The position numbers and the translations under genes were made by a program. The notes below the pieces were generated by a model. It saw nothing but the letters and a program-made list of their open reading frames with translations. It made no database searches and was not told where the DNA came from. This document shows positions 36,311 through 49,293 of a DNA stretch of 64,000 nt, one piece after another (position 1 is the first letter of the stretch; every line of letters starts with the position of its first letter). This stretch comes from Trema orientale (taxonomy: Eukaryota > Streptophyta > Magnoliopsida > Rosales > Cannabaceae): assembly GCA_002914845.1 (NCBI GenBank), contig JXTC01000160.1, forward strand, positions 101,458-165,457, given 5' to 3'.

Positions 36311-36511
36311 TTTTGCCGTGATTGAAGAGTAGTAACACGCCAATGTTCTTTAAAAAAAAAAAAAAATTCTCAACGACAATTTGCCGTTGGGTTGGAGCAA
36401 TACCCCAACGCCATTCTTACATTTTTGGCTTTGCATTGAAAAGCCCTGAGGAATAAAATGGAGGTATTTTAAGGAGCAAAACCCCCAAAGCCAGTGTTGG
36501 AGAAGCTCTGA

Positions 36512-39110
36512 GGAATAAAATGGAGGTATTTTAAGAAGCTTCCTTCCGTCCATATAAAAAAAAAAAAAAAAAATCAATGTAATATTTACGGGGAATATCC
36601 CTTATTTTAATTTTTATCCCGCGGGTTGAGAGTTTCTTTTATCAGCTACGCTAAAAAACATATTGTAGTGGCTTGTGATTATGACTACTAATTTGTAATT
36701 GGTTACCACTTTCTTAGTGTCAATTTAGAATCTAAACATTATTAAATAACAACGTAAATAGTAGCGTTCATGATTGATTATATTTAGTGACATTTAACAT
36801 TTATTTAGTCTATTTTGCCCCCCAAATACTTGGCATTGGTATGCAATTGGAGCAAGGTGGCCGAATTTCAGAGGCTTCTAAGCGTTGTTTAATTCCTCAT
36901 TAGTCATTAAGCGGAGCTCTGTCAGAATACCATGGGCCATAAGAGTACCAGAACCAAGTCTTCAAGTATGAATAAAGAAAAATAAGCAAGACAACATATT
37001 CAAATTAATATAGATAAAATAATAATAATAAATACGAGAGAGAGAGAGAGAGAGAGGGCAATGCATTGCATTGCATTGTCATTGGGTGCATGTGGAGGGT
37101 AGGAGAAAGTGGACCCCACACTTTGAATCTCCCAAAAAATGACCGAAGCGGGCTTTTGGAGTGCGCTCCAGCTGCAAGCGCGGACTTGAAATCCAAATTC
37201 AAATTTCTCCAAATTTTCATCACTCACAACATACATTTAATTCAATTTTTTTTTCTATTTATTGATACTTAAAAAAAATTAAAATGTGTATCTTTTACTT
37301 TCGACCAGTAAAAGAACAAAAAAGTAGACTTAGAAAAACTCATATATAGATATAGATTATATACATGGAAGGATAGAAATAAATGTAAAGTGAACTATTT
37401 ATCATTCATAAGTAAAACGTATATAAAATGTTAAAACTCTTGGTTTGTTGGAAGTTTTGATGGACTAAATTGATAGGAATTATCATATATCAAGCTTAGT
37501 ATTATTGTACTTTCTTAAAGTACTCTAGAAGCATTCACTAAAAACAAATAATTTGACTCTATTAAACGCTAACTCACTATGACATAGAACTCTCCCAAAT
37601 CACTTTTAAACAGACAGAACTATCAAAAAAATAAAAATACAAAATACAAAAAAAAAAAAAAAACTGTCCTAAATACTCTATTGGAGTTCTCTTTGTCATG
37701 GCTTTATTTTGGATTTTAAGGCTAAAAAAATGTTTTAATATGATTTAAACTTGGAAAACTTTTACAAATTCCTATACCCATTTTATTTTCACTTTTTTAT
37801 AGGTTTTTTTTTTTAATTTCGTCTTAAATATAAAAATTGAATTTATAGTAATAATCCAAAAATTGAACAGTATCCGCTTTGCTAGGATAAGATCCGACAG
37901 CTGTGTCCCTGCACGTGTACGTCATCCTCACACCCTCCTTTTGAAGCACCGGTTGATTAGGCCGTCATCGGCTTGGCTTTGCTTTCGGCTCCGGCTCTGG
38001 CTACAGCTTCTAAAAATAATTATTTGTTTCCTTATGAAAAGACAATTTTGCCCAAGCCAAATATGACGAGGACAAACGACGTGACAGATTGAATCCTGAT
38101 CGTCCAATACTTATGATGTTTCGTTGTCGGACAAATTACAGACATGCTACACATGATCCACCTACTTGTAATGTTAGCCAATTGTATGGCGGCAAAGTTT
38201 GGATTTTATACTAAATACTATTCACACGATATTTTTTATTTTAATTATGATAAGAAATTGTACATTTTTGTACATTTTAAATTCTAAAACGTTGAAATCC
38301 TACACTAAAACCAAACCTGGAATTTAAATAAAATTGTTTACGATGATTTTCAATTAAGTATGACACTTAAATCTTACTTCTCATTATATTTACTCTTTAA
38401 ATTAATTATATGCACATAGTTTGATAATGAAGATGAAGATTATTTTAAGTTATTATCTCACACCATCGTTCTTTCAAAAGAATAAAATAAAATCTCTTAT
38501 CATAATGGTGGAAAGACTTAATAAAAATTTCAGTTGGTGGTATTTTAAAATTTTTAATTTTTATAGAAAATTCCACTAGCAAATAAAAGATTCAACGTAG
38601 TAAAAAAACAAGCAAGAATATTTCAATCTCATAACAATATATTAGATATATAATTGGAGACACGCCTCTTGCAGATCTGAGAAGACCTGGAGAACGATTC
38701 CAACCCTACTAGATCTTCTAGACTATCTTTGTGTATAGCCACATAAGAGTGTGGTCTCTATATTATACACAGGAAAGGATCAAGTTAGAAACTGCTTGTT
38801 AATTCACAAAGAAATCAAATAACAGAATATGAACTATTCACTTATGTTTATAAATCTTTTCTCACTGGAAAAACTAACAGATTTTCGTTCTGATTTCTAT
38901 TACTTGTGAAATGGGTATTTAGAGTCTCCTGTTTATAGATAATAGGAATGAGGTCTCCACAATAAAACCTTAGAGTCCCATACCCTATGTGAGATCCATA
39001 GCATTGTCCATTAAAAAAAATGACTTTTATGCAGCTCATATAGAATATTGTATAGAGGAGTATGAAATCTACTCTCTTGTCTCACTATGTGGACTATACT
39101 CAATGACAGA
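36512..39110. other. Intergenic region, no gene supported
   Basis: Includes a (GA)n run at about 37038-37057 and a denser patch at 37060-37200 with GCATT repeats. A GC-richer patch at 37880-38010 contains GGCTTTGC/GGCTCCGGCTC motifs. A stretch at about 38640-39070 has the mixed texture of an old LTR, but without provable TG...CA ends or target duplication. No open frame shows a recognisable protein. Confidence 0.4.
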
Positions 39111-39880
39111 GCCAATAAATTTTTTATGGGGGAGGGGGAGGGGGATACACTAATTGTTTTTAATTAATTTTGTGTTTCTAAAGTAATGGCAAAATTAAGT
39201 ATTTCAAAATAATATAAATAAAGTTAAAAAAAAAATCAGTAGGTCATATTATGGATATAATTGAATTTTTTTATAAAATATGGGAGCAAAAGCTAAAATT
39301 ACAAAAATTTAGGGAGCAAATAAATGACAAAAATGAAGATTTTAAATAAAATGAGAGTAAAAGCTATTTTTTTTTTTTATAAAAAAAAGGTGAGGAGAAT
39401 TGACTATACTATAATATATCATAAAATCCACACATCAAATAATTAGACTTCGACATGAGAGTAGAAAATAATGTGGATTTAGCATTACATATCCTGTATA
39501 GCATAACCTCAAATTGTAGCAGTACTCTTATAAAAATTTGACAAAATACCCCTTAGTCTATGACTTTTGTTAAGTTTTACATTTTGTTCTAAATTAGTTG
39601 AATTCGGCACATTTTGCTCCAAAATTGTCAACCCACATTGCCTATGAGAAGCATATATGATTGCAAAAATATTAACTGTTCTTGAATTTAATAAAACAAT
39701 AAAGGATATATAAGAACTCATCAAATATGCGTACAAGTGACTAAAAAGAAAAACTAACAAGACAATGATCAAGAAGCCAAATTTAGAGCAAAGTGAGAGT
39801 AATTTAGCCAATTTGAGGGTAAAAATTTCTCAAAGCCAATATGTTGAGGTGAGGCAAAGTATATATACTAGAATTATTAC
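39111..39880. other. AT-rich spacer with possible old element
   Basis: Around 39505-39830 the two ends look faintly like inverted copies (AAAATTTGACAAAATACCCC against GGGTAAAAATTTCTCAAAGC), but the match is too weak to call. No gene. Confidence 0.35.
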
Positions 39881-39881
39881 C

Positions 39882-40022
39882 AAAATTTTTAATACTAACA
39901 CATGTGGTATATGAGTTGTCATTATTCAATTAGTGATTAGTATTTACCACAAATAAATTAATCATATTCACTAATTGAATAATACTAATTCATACGATAT
40001 ATATGTTGGTATTAAAAATTTA
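39882..40022. repeat. Fold-back (hairpin) repeat
   Basis: The left arm 39882-39936 and right arm 39968-40022 are imperfect reverse complements over about 55 bases. They run from AAAATTTTTAATACTAACA through ATTATTCAATTAGTGA and back, around a loop of about 31 bases. This is the layout of a small fold-back MITE or a hairpin-forming locus. No clear target duplication. Confidence 0.75.
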
Positions 40023-40229
40023 GTATAAATTTAGGGACGCCAAGCACTGTTCCAAGGTATAACAATATCTTGAGGCAAAGTGTAAAGATTAAAGAGGGTA
40101 ATTCGTCCGAAAAATTTAAACGGACATGATATTTTTGAGAGTTGAGTTGGAGGTCCCACAAGATCCCAAAGGCAGATTTCTCCTCCCACAAATGGACAAA
40201 TTAACAAACAAACAAACGATGAAGAAGAA

Positions 40230-40301
40230 GAAGAAACCGTGTTAGCCGAGCCGAGCCAAGCCGAGCCGAGAGGCACTCAAGCAAGCAGCCCAAGGAAAAG
40301 G

Positions 40302-40343
<42 letters not shown>

Positions 40344-42096
40344 CAATAACCGGTGAAGCCGGTAACCCAAAGAAGGGGAGGGGAGTGACCGTACGGGCGG
40401 GGCTTACATGGTAGGTCGTTTCTCTGGCAGTTGGTAGGCATTTAGTGTGCTACTCTCTCTCTCTCTCTCTCTCTCTCTTCATTCTCTCTCTCTCTAACCA
40501 GCGAATTTTCCATCTCACTCTCTCAAAAAAATCTCTCTCTCTCTTGCTCTGCATTTTCCCACTCTTTATACAATTTAACATCTCTCTCAACTTTACTATC
40601 TTTTAGATCCCTCAACAATCTCCCGCTTCCGAGATTTTTCATTATTTTAGTCCCTCAATTCACTTATTTTATTTTATTTTATTTTGTTTTCAAAATTTCT
40701 TCTTCATCTCTATGAAGCTTTGTTTCTTGCTCACTCGCTCGCATTGATACAGGTATTTGAGCTTTTCATCTTCTTCATTAGCTCTTCTTTCACCTATAGA
40801 TTCACTTCAACAATATCTATATTTGATATCTCAAAACCTTGCTAGCTCAGTTTCATTATATACATATATTATATAAAGAATTGTGGATTATGATTTTTTT
40901 TAGGGTAATTGGCATTTTTTATAATTCGATGATTAATTCTAGTTCGTCTTTTTCGATAAATTTTGAAATGGAGATGCGTTATACTTACAAGTAAATTCCA
41001 TTGTTTCTTATTTATTTATTTGTTTAGGTTTCTAGAACTGCAGCAAAACCAACGCTCTCTGGTTTTTTTTTTTTTTCTTTTAAAATTAAATTCGATTATT
41101 TGGGTTCGAGTAATGGAAAATGAGAGTATGAGACTCTTGGTTAAGTGGATTTGATTTCGTTTTTAATCTAAGTTTTAATAAGCACTAATTGGTATTTCTC
41201 TGAGAATTTTATTTCGAAAGGTTTTCTATTATTTATTTCAACATATATTTATTTATAACGTTAATTTTCCCGGGAACCAAAAAACTTTTTTTCTTTTTTT
41301 TGGGTATGACATAATTATAGCTATCTTCATCTTCATCTTATTCTTTTGGTCAAATTTTTCACTTATTCGTTTTAATTAATTACACAGTAAATAAATGACT
41401 AATAATAGATTAATAATAATTAAATATCAAAATTGATTTGATTCCGAATGATGTGTGTATGCATATGTGTTATCAGGTCCTAGCATATGAATGATGTCAC
41501 TTGAAAGAAGCATATCTTTGGTCTGAAACAAGAAGTTGTTCATTTATTGTGATCAATCCGAGCCCGTGACCCTGTTATTGGATACCCTTCCTTCTTTAGC
41601 TCTCCACATTCAACACTTTACCCTCAAATATTCGTGTCAGACCTCAAATCCTCATTTATGAAAATCAGGTCTCTCTCTCTTTTCTTCCTCTCTCCTAACA
41701 ATAATGGCACCAATCACTGTACGTCTACTCCCTTTTGCTGATTCTTAATTTTTTTGATTATTATTTTTTCTTTCAGGGTGGGTTTTGGAGATGGGAGAGT
41801 TTTCTTCTAGCAGAATCAATGTTCAGTAAACCTCTTTTGGTCAAATGGGTCGGTGAAATTTTCTCCATATTTATCTAATCAAGGGAAGGAAACCCATTAA
41901 AAAGGAAGATCACATTCACATGGATTGAGCAAATGGGTTTTTGTTTAAGAATTTACCCAGTTTATATGGTTTTGGGTATTTGGGATATGATTTTGCTTCT
42001 CCAAGGAGGGTTTTGATATAGGACACCGTTTGTTTTTGTTATCACTTTTAATCAGAAACTGGGGGAGTATAGAAACTTTCTGAAAGCATAAAAAAA
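40230..42096 (+). promoter_or_regulatory. AFR promoter and long three-exon 5' leader
   Basis: A (GA)n run (40304-40338) and a (CT)n run (40453-40478) flank a GC-richer stretch, with more CT tracts to about 40550. Inferred leader exons end at CAG 40752 (before GTATTTGAG), then run 41477-41668, then 41777 to the ATG at 42097; all borders fit GT-AG. The leader holds several upstream open frames: 41487-41504, 41791-41829, 41819-41878 and 41933-42016. These suggest translational control. Confidence 0.6.
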
Positions 42097-42657
42097 ATGT
42101 TGGAGCCTGAGCTATGTTCTTCTCGAATACTATCTCCTTTGAGGGAGGAAAGTGGGGATGAAGAGCTTTCAGTTCTGCCAAGGCACACCAAAGTTATTGT
42201 CACTGGAAATAATAGAACCAAGTCAGTTTTGGTGGGTCTTCAAGGTGTGGTTAAGAAGGCTGTTGGTTTAGGAGGCTGGCATTGGCTGGTATGATCCTCT
42301 TAATCCTTTCCCACTTTTTTTTTTTGAAGTTATAACTGTTTTTAGTTAATTTGCTGCCTAGTTTTTGGATTATTATTAGCTAAAATATGCTTTAGTTATG
42401 ACATTATTAATTGCTTGAGATGAAATATTTCATTCCTCAATTAAGAAACGGGATCTAGTATGTACAAGTTTAAATGTTGGATTTGAATGGGAATTCAATG
42501 GAACATGAGAACAAATTTAATGTTATTTTCTTGTGTTGTCATTTTTGTATTTGATAGTGGTGCTGTCAAATTCTACGTACTGTTTCAGCTTTTAAGCACT
42601 TTCAATGTGAAACTCATAAATTAATAATGCTTCGAGCCAAAAAAGAAAAAAAAAAGG

Positions 42658-42688
<31 letters not shown>

Positions 42689-45441
42689 TAACTTGTGGGG
42701 ATTACAATTATTTTTTTAGGTAGCAAATAAAAAATATTATTTTAAGCTAAAGTAACAGATAGAATAATGATTTTAAATAAAAGTTACCGTGTATCATTCC
42801 AAGGCGCGTGTTGTCAATCGAGGTAAAAATGTTGTATCGTTTGTCGTTTGTGCCGTAATTCGTATAAAGATTGGCACGTGCGAAGCGTGTAATGCGGTGG
42901 TAATTCTCCTCTGATTTGTCTTTTAGTGCCGTAAATATAGGGTCTTTGCAGGGCCGAATATGTAAATAACCATCGAAAAAAAAAGGTTTAGGTTTTTTTG
43001 GGCTAAGAGTGATTTTTAATATAAAGAGTGAGTACTATTCTTTTCCTTTGGCCGCAACGCTCTGACCATTTGATCATCCGTTCCATTGACCGTAACAATC
43101 ATGTCCGACAAAGTGAGTTGACCTTTTTTTTCTTTTCCTATGCCCTTGTTATACACAAACCTTATGTTCACAATTCATTAATTTAAATCTAAGTAGCCTT
43201 TTAAAAAAATAAATCTGGTTTTAAAAAACTTTTATATATTATTTTTTTTTTTGGCAAAATTGAAATATAATTTTTTGATTTGACTTGTTATTTACATTGA
43301 TTTGATTTCTTGAACTTGTTTTATAATTAAGAATTTCTACAGATAATTAACTCCATCATTGATCTATTTGGAATTGTTTGGATTTATTGTTTTATTTTTG
43401 TTATTAATTTGTTTTCTTGTATATTTAATTGGCCTATCTTATATACTATTAGTTCTTTTTTTTTTCCTTTTTTTTTTTTGGTAAGTGTTTTAATTTTTTG
43501 TGAGCTCGCGGCAATTGAGTGGATAGGGGTTTGTTTGGTTGTACTTTGATATGCTTAGTTGCATTGATTGTGCTTAATGTTTAGGTTTGCGTTGTGTGTC
43601 TAGCAAGTATTTTCAGATTCATAACTCGAATGACGTAGCTTTTTTGTTCACTTGAAGAGTCCCTGTCTTTTAGGACTGAATTGATTGCTGTTTTAATGGA
43701 TCGCAACATTGATCTATTTAAAGATTGTAAGGTTTGGCAGAGCTCCCGATCCGAGTTTGAGATTGCTAAGCCAGTTTTATGATTTCTAGAACATTAAAAC
43801 AGAAAAACTTGCTGTACTTCTGTGTTTAATTTGTGCTACTTTTGCAAATTTATTACCTTATGTTGAATGTAAATTGAATTTTGTTTGTTTATTTATTTTG
43901 CTTCTAATTGATTAGATGCAATTAGAATATCCCAGTAAATACTTTCTTCAAATTGTTGGTTTTCTTATAATTGGAAAGAGGGAGAAAAAAAGAGTACTTG
44001 TGCCTAAATGAAAAATTGTACTGTGTTTCTTCTGCCCTTAATGACTCGTGAGAACAAAGAAGTTTAATTAGAGTAACGAATGCTTTTGTCATTCAAGGTT
44101 CTGAAAAATGGGGTTGAAGTTAAGCTGCAAAGGAATGCATTGAGTGTGTTGGAACATCCTACGGGGAACGAAGAAGGCGATGATCATGATTATGACAACT
44201 CCAGCACTAGCTCTGAGATTGGTGAAAAGGACAATGATTTTTGTAAGTTGCATTTTACATATTTCATAGTTATATATGCAATACATATAACATATATGTA
44301 TATATGTAGTGTTGTTAAACCAATTCTTTTTGCACCAATTTTGTACACCAGTTTATATGAAGTTTGTTTCACCACACAAGATGACACTACTTTTAAGAGT
44401 GTGGTCTCATTTTGAGATAATTTGTAATCTGAAATCACCAGATTGTTAATTGTAATTCAAAAGTTGGTGCAAAATGAAATTAGCATCTTTATTGTTACTC
44501 ATGTGTGTGTGTGTGTGTATTGTTGAGCCCTTCAAATTTATAAGTTCCTTGTTTTCTATTATTCATGTTTATCAGATAGCAGTACTGAGTTTCACAAACA
44601 TTATAAGCCAAGAGTTAGGCATTCGAAGTCCTCGGCTATATCTACAGCAAAATCAATACACCGTGGTATATACAAAGAAGTCCAATCCATCCACGGATCC
44701 CGATCGGTAAGTCTTTTCGGGATTGATATTTTATTCTATGATTAATGTGCATTTGAGTTCTCATTCTCTTTTCTAATCACACAAAAGCCTGTTCTAGTTT
44801 CAAAATCATGCATCGTCATGGGCTCTTTATTTTGTTATTCGATAGTCGATACATTTGCTACTTCGAATCTTCTTTCCTAATAGTACATATATTTGGATAA
44901 ACAGAGCCTAAGCATGGCAAGACTAGGAATCGACTCATTGAAGAGATATTGCAGATATTTCAATCTTGTAAGTGTCACCGACTTCTCAAGTTATTTTTAT
45001 CCAAAAATTACGTGTTTATTATAAACAGAACATAATGAAAATTTGACGGTTCAAAATGATTTGTATCTTTCATGCCTTACCATGGAATTCGCTTAGTTTA
45101 ATAATAATCATAATAATCAGGCAACTCTGTACTTAAATCTGTGTTTTGGATTGAATATTGCAGGCAAGTAACCATTCAAATCCATCAAGAGAAGACTTGA
45201 TCAACATTGTTCAGCGGCATTTTGATTCACAGCAGGTCTTATTTTCACTCACAAACCTGTGTAAATATATAAACAGATAAATGTAAAAGCCTGTTTTTCT
45301 TCTTTCTAATATCATTCTTAATCTATTTGGTCACAGAAGCCATTGGATGATATTCCAGTGGTCACTGAATTTGTCCAAGCAGCAGCCAAGAGACGAAAAC
45401 AAGCATTTTTTCCAGAGAAGTATAGAGAGCAAGAGTTTTAA
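42097..45441 (+). CDS. AFR1/AFR2-like: AFR-type SAP30-like subunit of a histone deacetylase complex
   Basis: AFR1/AFR2 (SAP30 FUNCTION-RELATED) are plant nuclear proteins of HDAC complexes; in Arabidopsis they dampen the floral activator gene FT. Coding exons 42097-42288, 44098-44242, 44576-44706, 44905-44967, 45164-45235 and 45337-45441 keep phase and give 235 residues. The N-terminal block (residues about 29-85) contains VLPRHTKVIVTGNNRTKSVL and VKLQRNALSVLE, almost invariant in plant AFR proteins. An acidic serine stretch and a basic linker follow. The C-terminal SAP30-like domain (about 157-225) contains LKRYCRYFNL, PSREDLINIVQRHF and FVQAAAKRRKQ. Intron 1 is long (1.8 kb). The function is by family; nothing here shows the target genes. 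Confidence 0.9.
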
Positions 45442-46266
45442 GCATTTTGCAATCATGTATAATATTATATAATATATAAGATTACCATACCTACTCTAAC
45501 CTTTAGATCATTCTAACTGTAGACTGATTTGGGAAGAGTGTGATTTACTGACCATATTTACTCTCCCTTGTTTCTAACCTTGTAGTGATATTGGATGATA
45601 GTATTATATTAATGGGGTAAATACTAGATGTCTTATTAGTTGTTACATAATCAGTATCCGGTAATTTACAAGAGCATGGTGTTTAACGAGCAATGCTATC
45701 TGGCACTACACTGATAAAGGTGTGGAACTCCCCACAAAATTTATGTAGGACTTGCATTTTTTTTTGCTAATCTCTGGATTGTTTACTTTCAATCGTAATT
45801 TATGGATGAATAATTTTTTCATTACTTTCATACGGTGAATTTAAATTGATTAAAACGGCAACTACTATAAAGTATATTATATATATATATATATTTAGTT
45901 TACCAAATTAATATATTTTTCAATGTTTAATCAATACGCTTTAAGTGCCTTTTTTTTTTTTTTTTTAAACAATCCCAATTAGCCCTGCATTGTATGAATT
46001 AATTAATCCCAATTAGCTAATAAGCACTTAATCAACGCTCTTTTTAAGCTCAAACAACTATAAATTGATTTGTGAATTGTCGGGTGATAGAAAGTTAGAC
46101 ACTAGTTTACAATAAATATTACCCCTTAGATTATATGGTAATTTTTTTTTATCCCTTAGATTATATGGTAATTTTTTATTCTTTTGAGGGGAATAATATG
46201 GTAAATTTAACCAAATATATAATTACTATTAGTATATTGATGATGGTCTTTGTTTTCATTGATTCT

Positions 46267-46298
<32 letters not shown>

Positions 46299-47188
46299 TA
46301 AGGCTTACCAGCCTTTGACTAATTACATGTTCATGAACCTCGTATAACCAATAAGGAATAACCCAATTTAAATGTTGAATCAGAATCGTCTTGTAATAAA
46401 TAATCCTGTTGCTAGTAAAATTACATTATTATTGTTGCTATTATTAGCTTTTCAACTATCAAAATAAAAACACGCATACCTTGATCACAACTTTATTAGA
46501 CTCGATTGCAGGGCTTTTTCCTCTGCGAAACTGATTACCTTGGACTCTATTTATAGAACCATTAGTAATGGACTGTAGTCCTATCATTGTTTTTGTTCTT
46601 TTTCTTTCTTGAATGATGTGACCTCCCTTTTTCTCAGTCTCATGATGCTTCAGATTGTAGTGTCGTTTAGCCATTATTAGACCCTGCAATTGCTTTATGT
46701 AAAAGTAAGTGCTTATCATCTTCTTTTTAGAAACATGGTAAAACTAGCCGTTTGGAATTAGCCATCTGAAAGTTGAGGGTGAAGGGACCTTGTAACAAAA
46801 TGGTCCATTTTGATAATTGTGGAGCAACTAGAGAATAGGATATTGTATTTAGCATTCCCTTTATTATTCCCCTTACAATAATTCATGTTCATATTTTAGA
46901 TTTTACTGCTAAATGGTCTTATGTATTAGTTGATATATTCAACATAAATGATGATATATGTTAATATAAAAACTAGATCCAATATATAAGTTAGTATACT
47001 CGGTATTAAAATTACTTACACTTACTAAAATATTGTTAAAAAAAAAAAATGATAACAGGTGTAGAGCCGAAAATCTACAATTGAATTTTAGTAAGGCCAA
47101 AGACCATCACGTGCTCTGCAATTACCACGTGCCCTGCAATCACCATGTACCCTACAATTACCTACATCTTGTTGAAATCTACTTGGAA
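45442..47188. other. AFR 3' end and intergenic spacer
   Basis: AT-rich. A (TA)n run lies at about 45877-45893, and a 31-bp unit containing CCCTTAGATTATATGGTAAT is repeated at about 46124-46175. No gene or RNA recognised. Confidence 0.45.
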
Positions 47189-47196
47189 TGCCTAGG

Positions 47197-47772
47197 TAGG
47201 AATGGCAATGGGGCGGATCGGGGACGGTTTTTTAATTACCATCCCCATCCCCGAAAGTCAATCACAATACCATACCCGCCCCATTAACCATTCTTTTAGA
47301 TGCGGGGACGGTGCGGGTATTAACCAATGGATAACGGGGAAAACCGCGGTTACCCATTACCTATTGATAATATTAAAATATTAAAAAATTAAGATGAAAA
47401 TACTAAATCCTTTTCATAATCAACAAAATATTAAACACAATAATATACTAATAATTTTTAAACTCTAAAATTTAAATATATAAGTACGTATAACTCTCCA
47501 AAATCATTATTTTACCAAAGATATAATAATATAAATAGTGTAAAATTAAATAGATATTTATATGTATAATAATTTTTCTATGTAAATATATATATATATT
47601 GGGGCGGGTACGGTGCGGATTATACTAATACCGTCCCCGTACCATACCCGCATGTTAACGGTACGGTTATTCCCCGCCCCGGTTATTTTCCCCGCTTGAG
47701 CGGTTTTTCCCCTCCCCATTCGGATCGGATAACCACGGATACCCGTAACCATGGGTTATATTGCCATCCCTA
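47197..47772. mobile_element. Non-autonomous hAT-type element, family B (576 bp)
   Basis: The ends are TAGGAATGGCAAT and ATTGCCATCCCTA, flanked by the identical 8-bp duplication TGCCTAGG (47189-47196 and 47773-47780). About 150 bases inside each end are GC-rich and partly complementary (GGGGCGG..., CGGGGACGG..., against CCCCGCCCC...). The middle is AT-rich and non-coding. The TIR differs from the family at 3354 and 59938 by a few bases. Confidence 0.85.
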
Positions 47773-47780
47773 TGCCTAGG

Positions 47781-48779
47781 GTTGTACCTGTAAAAGAGAC
47801 TCCGACTCTCAAATTAGTCAAAAGTGTTCATGATCGAAAAATACAACTGTTATTTATAAGCAATTGCTACTGAGTATTTCATTCCCCATATGACTCTTTG
47901 TAATAATAATAATAAAAAAAAAAAATTATATAACTAAATAATATTGAAATACTTACCCGATCTCAGTATTCAAATCATGGATATTCCGGAATAAATTTAG
48001 GATAAATACCTTATTAAATGGGTTTACAAGATCATTATTATTTCCTCATCGTAGTAGGACTAATTTTAAACGGGTGAAGCTAGTGAGAAATCTGTCAAAT
48101 TCTATTCGAGTGAAGTACTCGAGTTAGCTATATTTGAGCTGGTTGGAGCCAAATTCAAATCAACCTAAAACGGGCAGACTGAGATTAGTCTCACCCTATA
48201 TTCAACAACTTGATGTATATAGTCAAAACTTAATCTGCTATAAAACAGACGACCGAAATATCTTTTCTCAAGGTCTCACCAGTAACCAAGAAGATTGAGA
48301 GGAGTGAAATCTGACACTTAATGAGCTTGAAGTAGGCCCAGCAATGAATAAGGGTACAAAACGTGGCCCATTTAGAAGCCAGTATGGGTGATCCCATTTT
48401 ACGGAAGTGGAAATAGAGAGTATGTCTTTTCTTTTTTACACTATAATAAATGTCCATTGTTTTTTTTTTCCCTTGGTTTAGAAGAAATTAGAGTGTGTCT
48501 TTTTTCACACTTTGTAATAAATGTCCATTTTTCTTTTTTATAACTAAGTGTTGGATGAATTAATGTATTTCAACACTTGGCATGTTTATTTATATACTAA
48601 TTTTAATTTACATACTTATTATATGTACCATTCTCAGCAAGAAAAAAAAAAAACATATTGAATATATATGTTTTATGGTAGATGCGTCACATTTTACACT
48701 TAAATTTATATATTTACTACTTAAAATGAAAACAAGATTCGATCATCCATCATTTTGCCATAGGACCCCTATAAGGCTA
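47781..48779. other. Intergenic spacer
   Basis: No gene recognised. A short repeated phrase (AATAAATGTCCATT) occurs at about 48446 and 48520. Confidence 0.4.
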
Positions 48780-49249
48780 GCCCAAATACTCGCCGAGTGC
48801 GAAATCCACGTGCCACTTAGTCCAGCGAGTAGCGTGGATTGAACGAACCCAAACAAAACAAAATTGTTTGTTTTATTGATTGGTATTTTTCTAATATTCT
48901 TTCTATCTGTCTATCTATCAAAATATTTTACTCTCTCTCCTCACTTTCTCTCTCTAAAATAAAAAGAGGTATTTATAGGGTATCTCTCTCTTACTCAGAA
49001 GAGTCCACCACTTCTTCTTCTTCTTCTTCCCACCTCGTTGAAAATTCCCAATTCCGGTTCCTTTCGAATTTTCTTTTCCCACCAGGTAAACCTAATCCCT
49101 TTTCCCAATTCACCACTTTCAATTTTGATCGACTCCAGTTTCTAAAATTTTATTATTTTTTTCAGTCGCTAGGTTTTTTTTTTTTTCATTTAAATTTTGT
49201 TGTTGATTTCATTAGGTATTGTGGTATATTGCTGTATGTCTGATTATAC

Positions 49250-49293
<44 letters not shown>

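Larger units (their letters stand above)
33829..36508 (-). mobile_element. Decayed PIF/Harbinger DNA transposon
   Basis: The left end GGGCATCTCCAACG and the right end (reverse complement GAGCTTCTCCAACA) are similar inverted termini. The flanks are TAA at 33826-33828 and TGA at 36509-36511, fitting a mutated 3-bp target duplication. The interior carries relics of a Harbinger transposase on the minus strand and several internal tandem duplications, including 34588-34653 / 34654-34719. The exact ends are uncertain because the right terminal region also holds a direct repeat (36443-36477 and 36505-36539). Confidence 0.65.

Noticed and set aside
38637..39070. Possible solo LTR
   Set aside because: Texture is suggestive, but TG...CA ends and a 5-bp duplication could not be shown.
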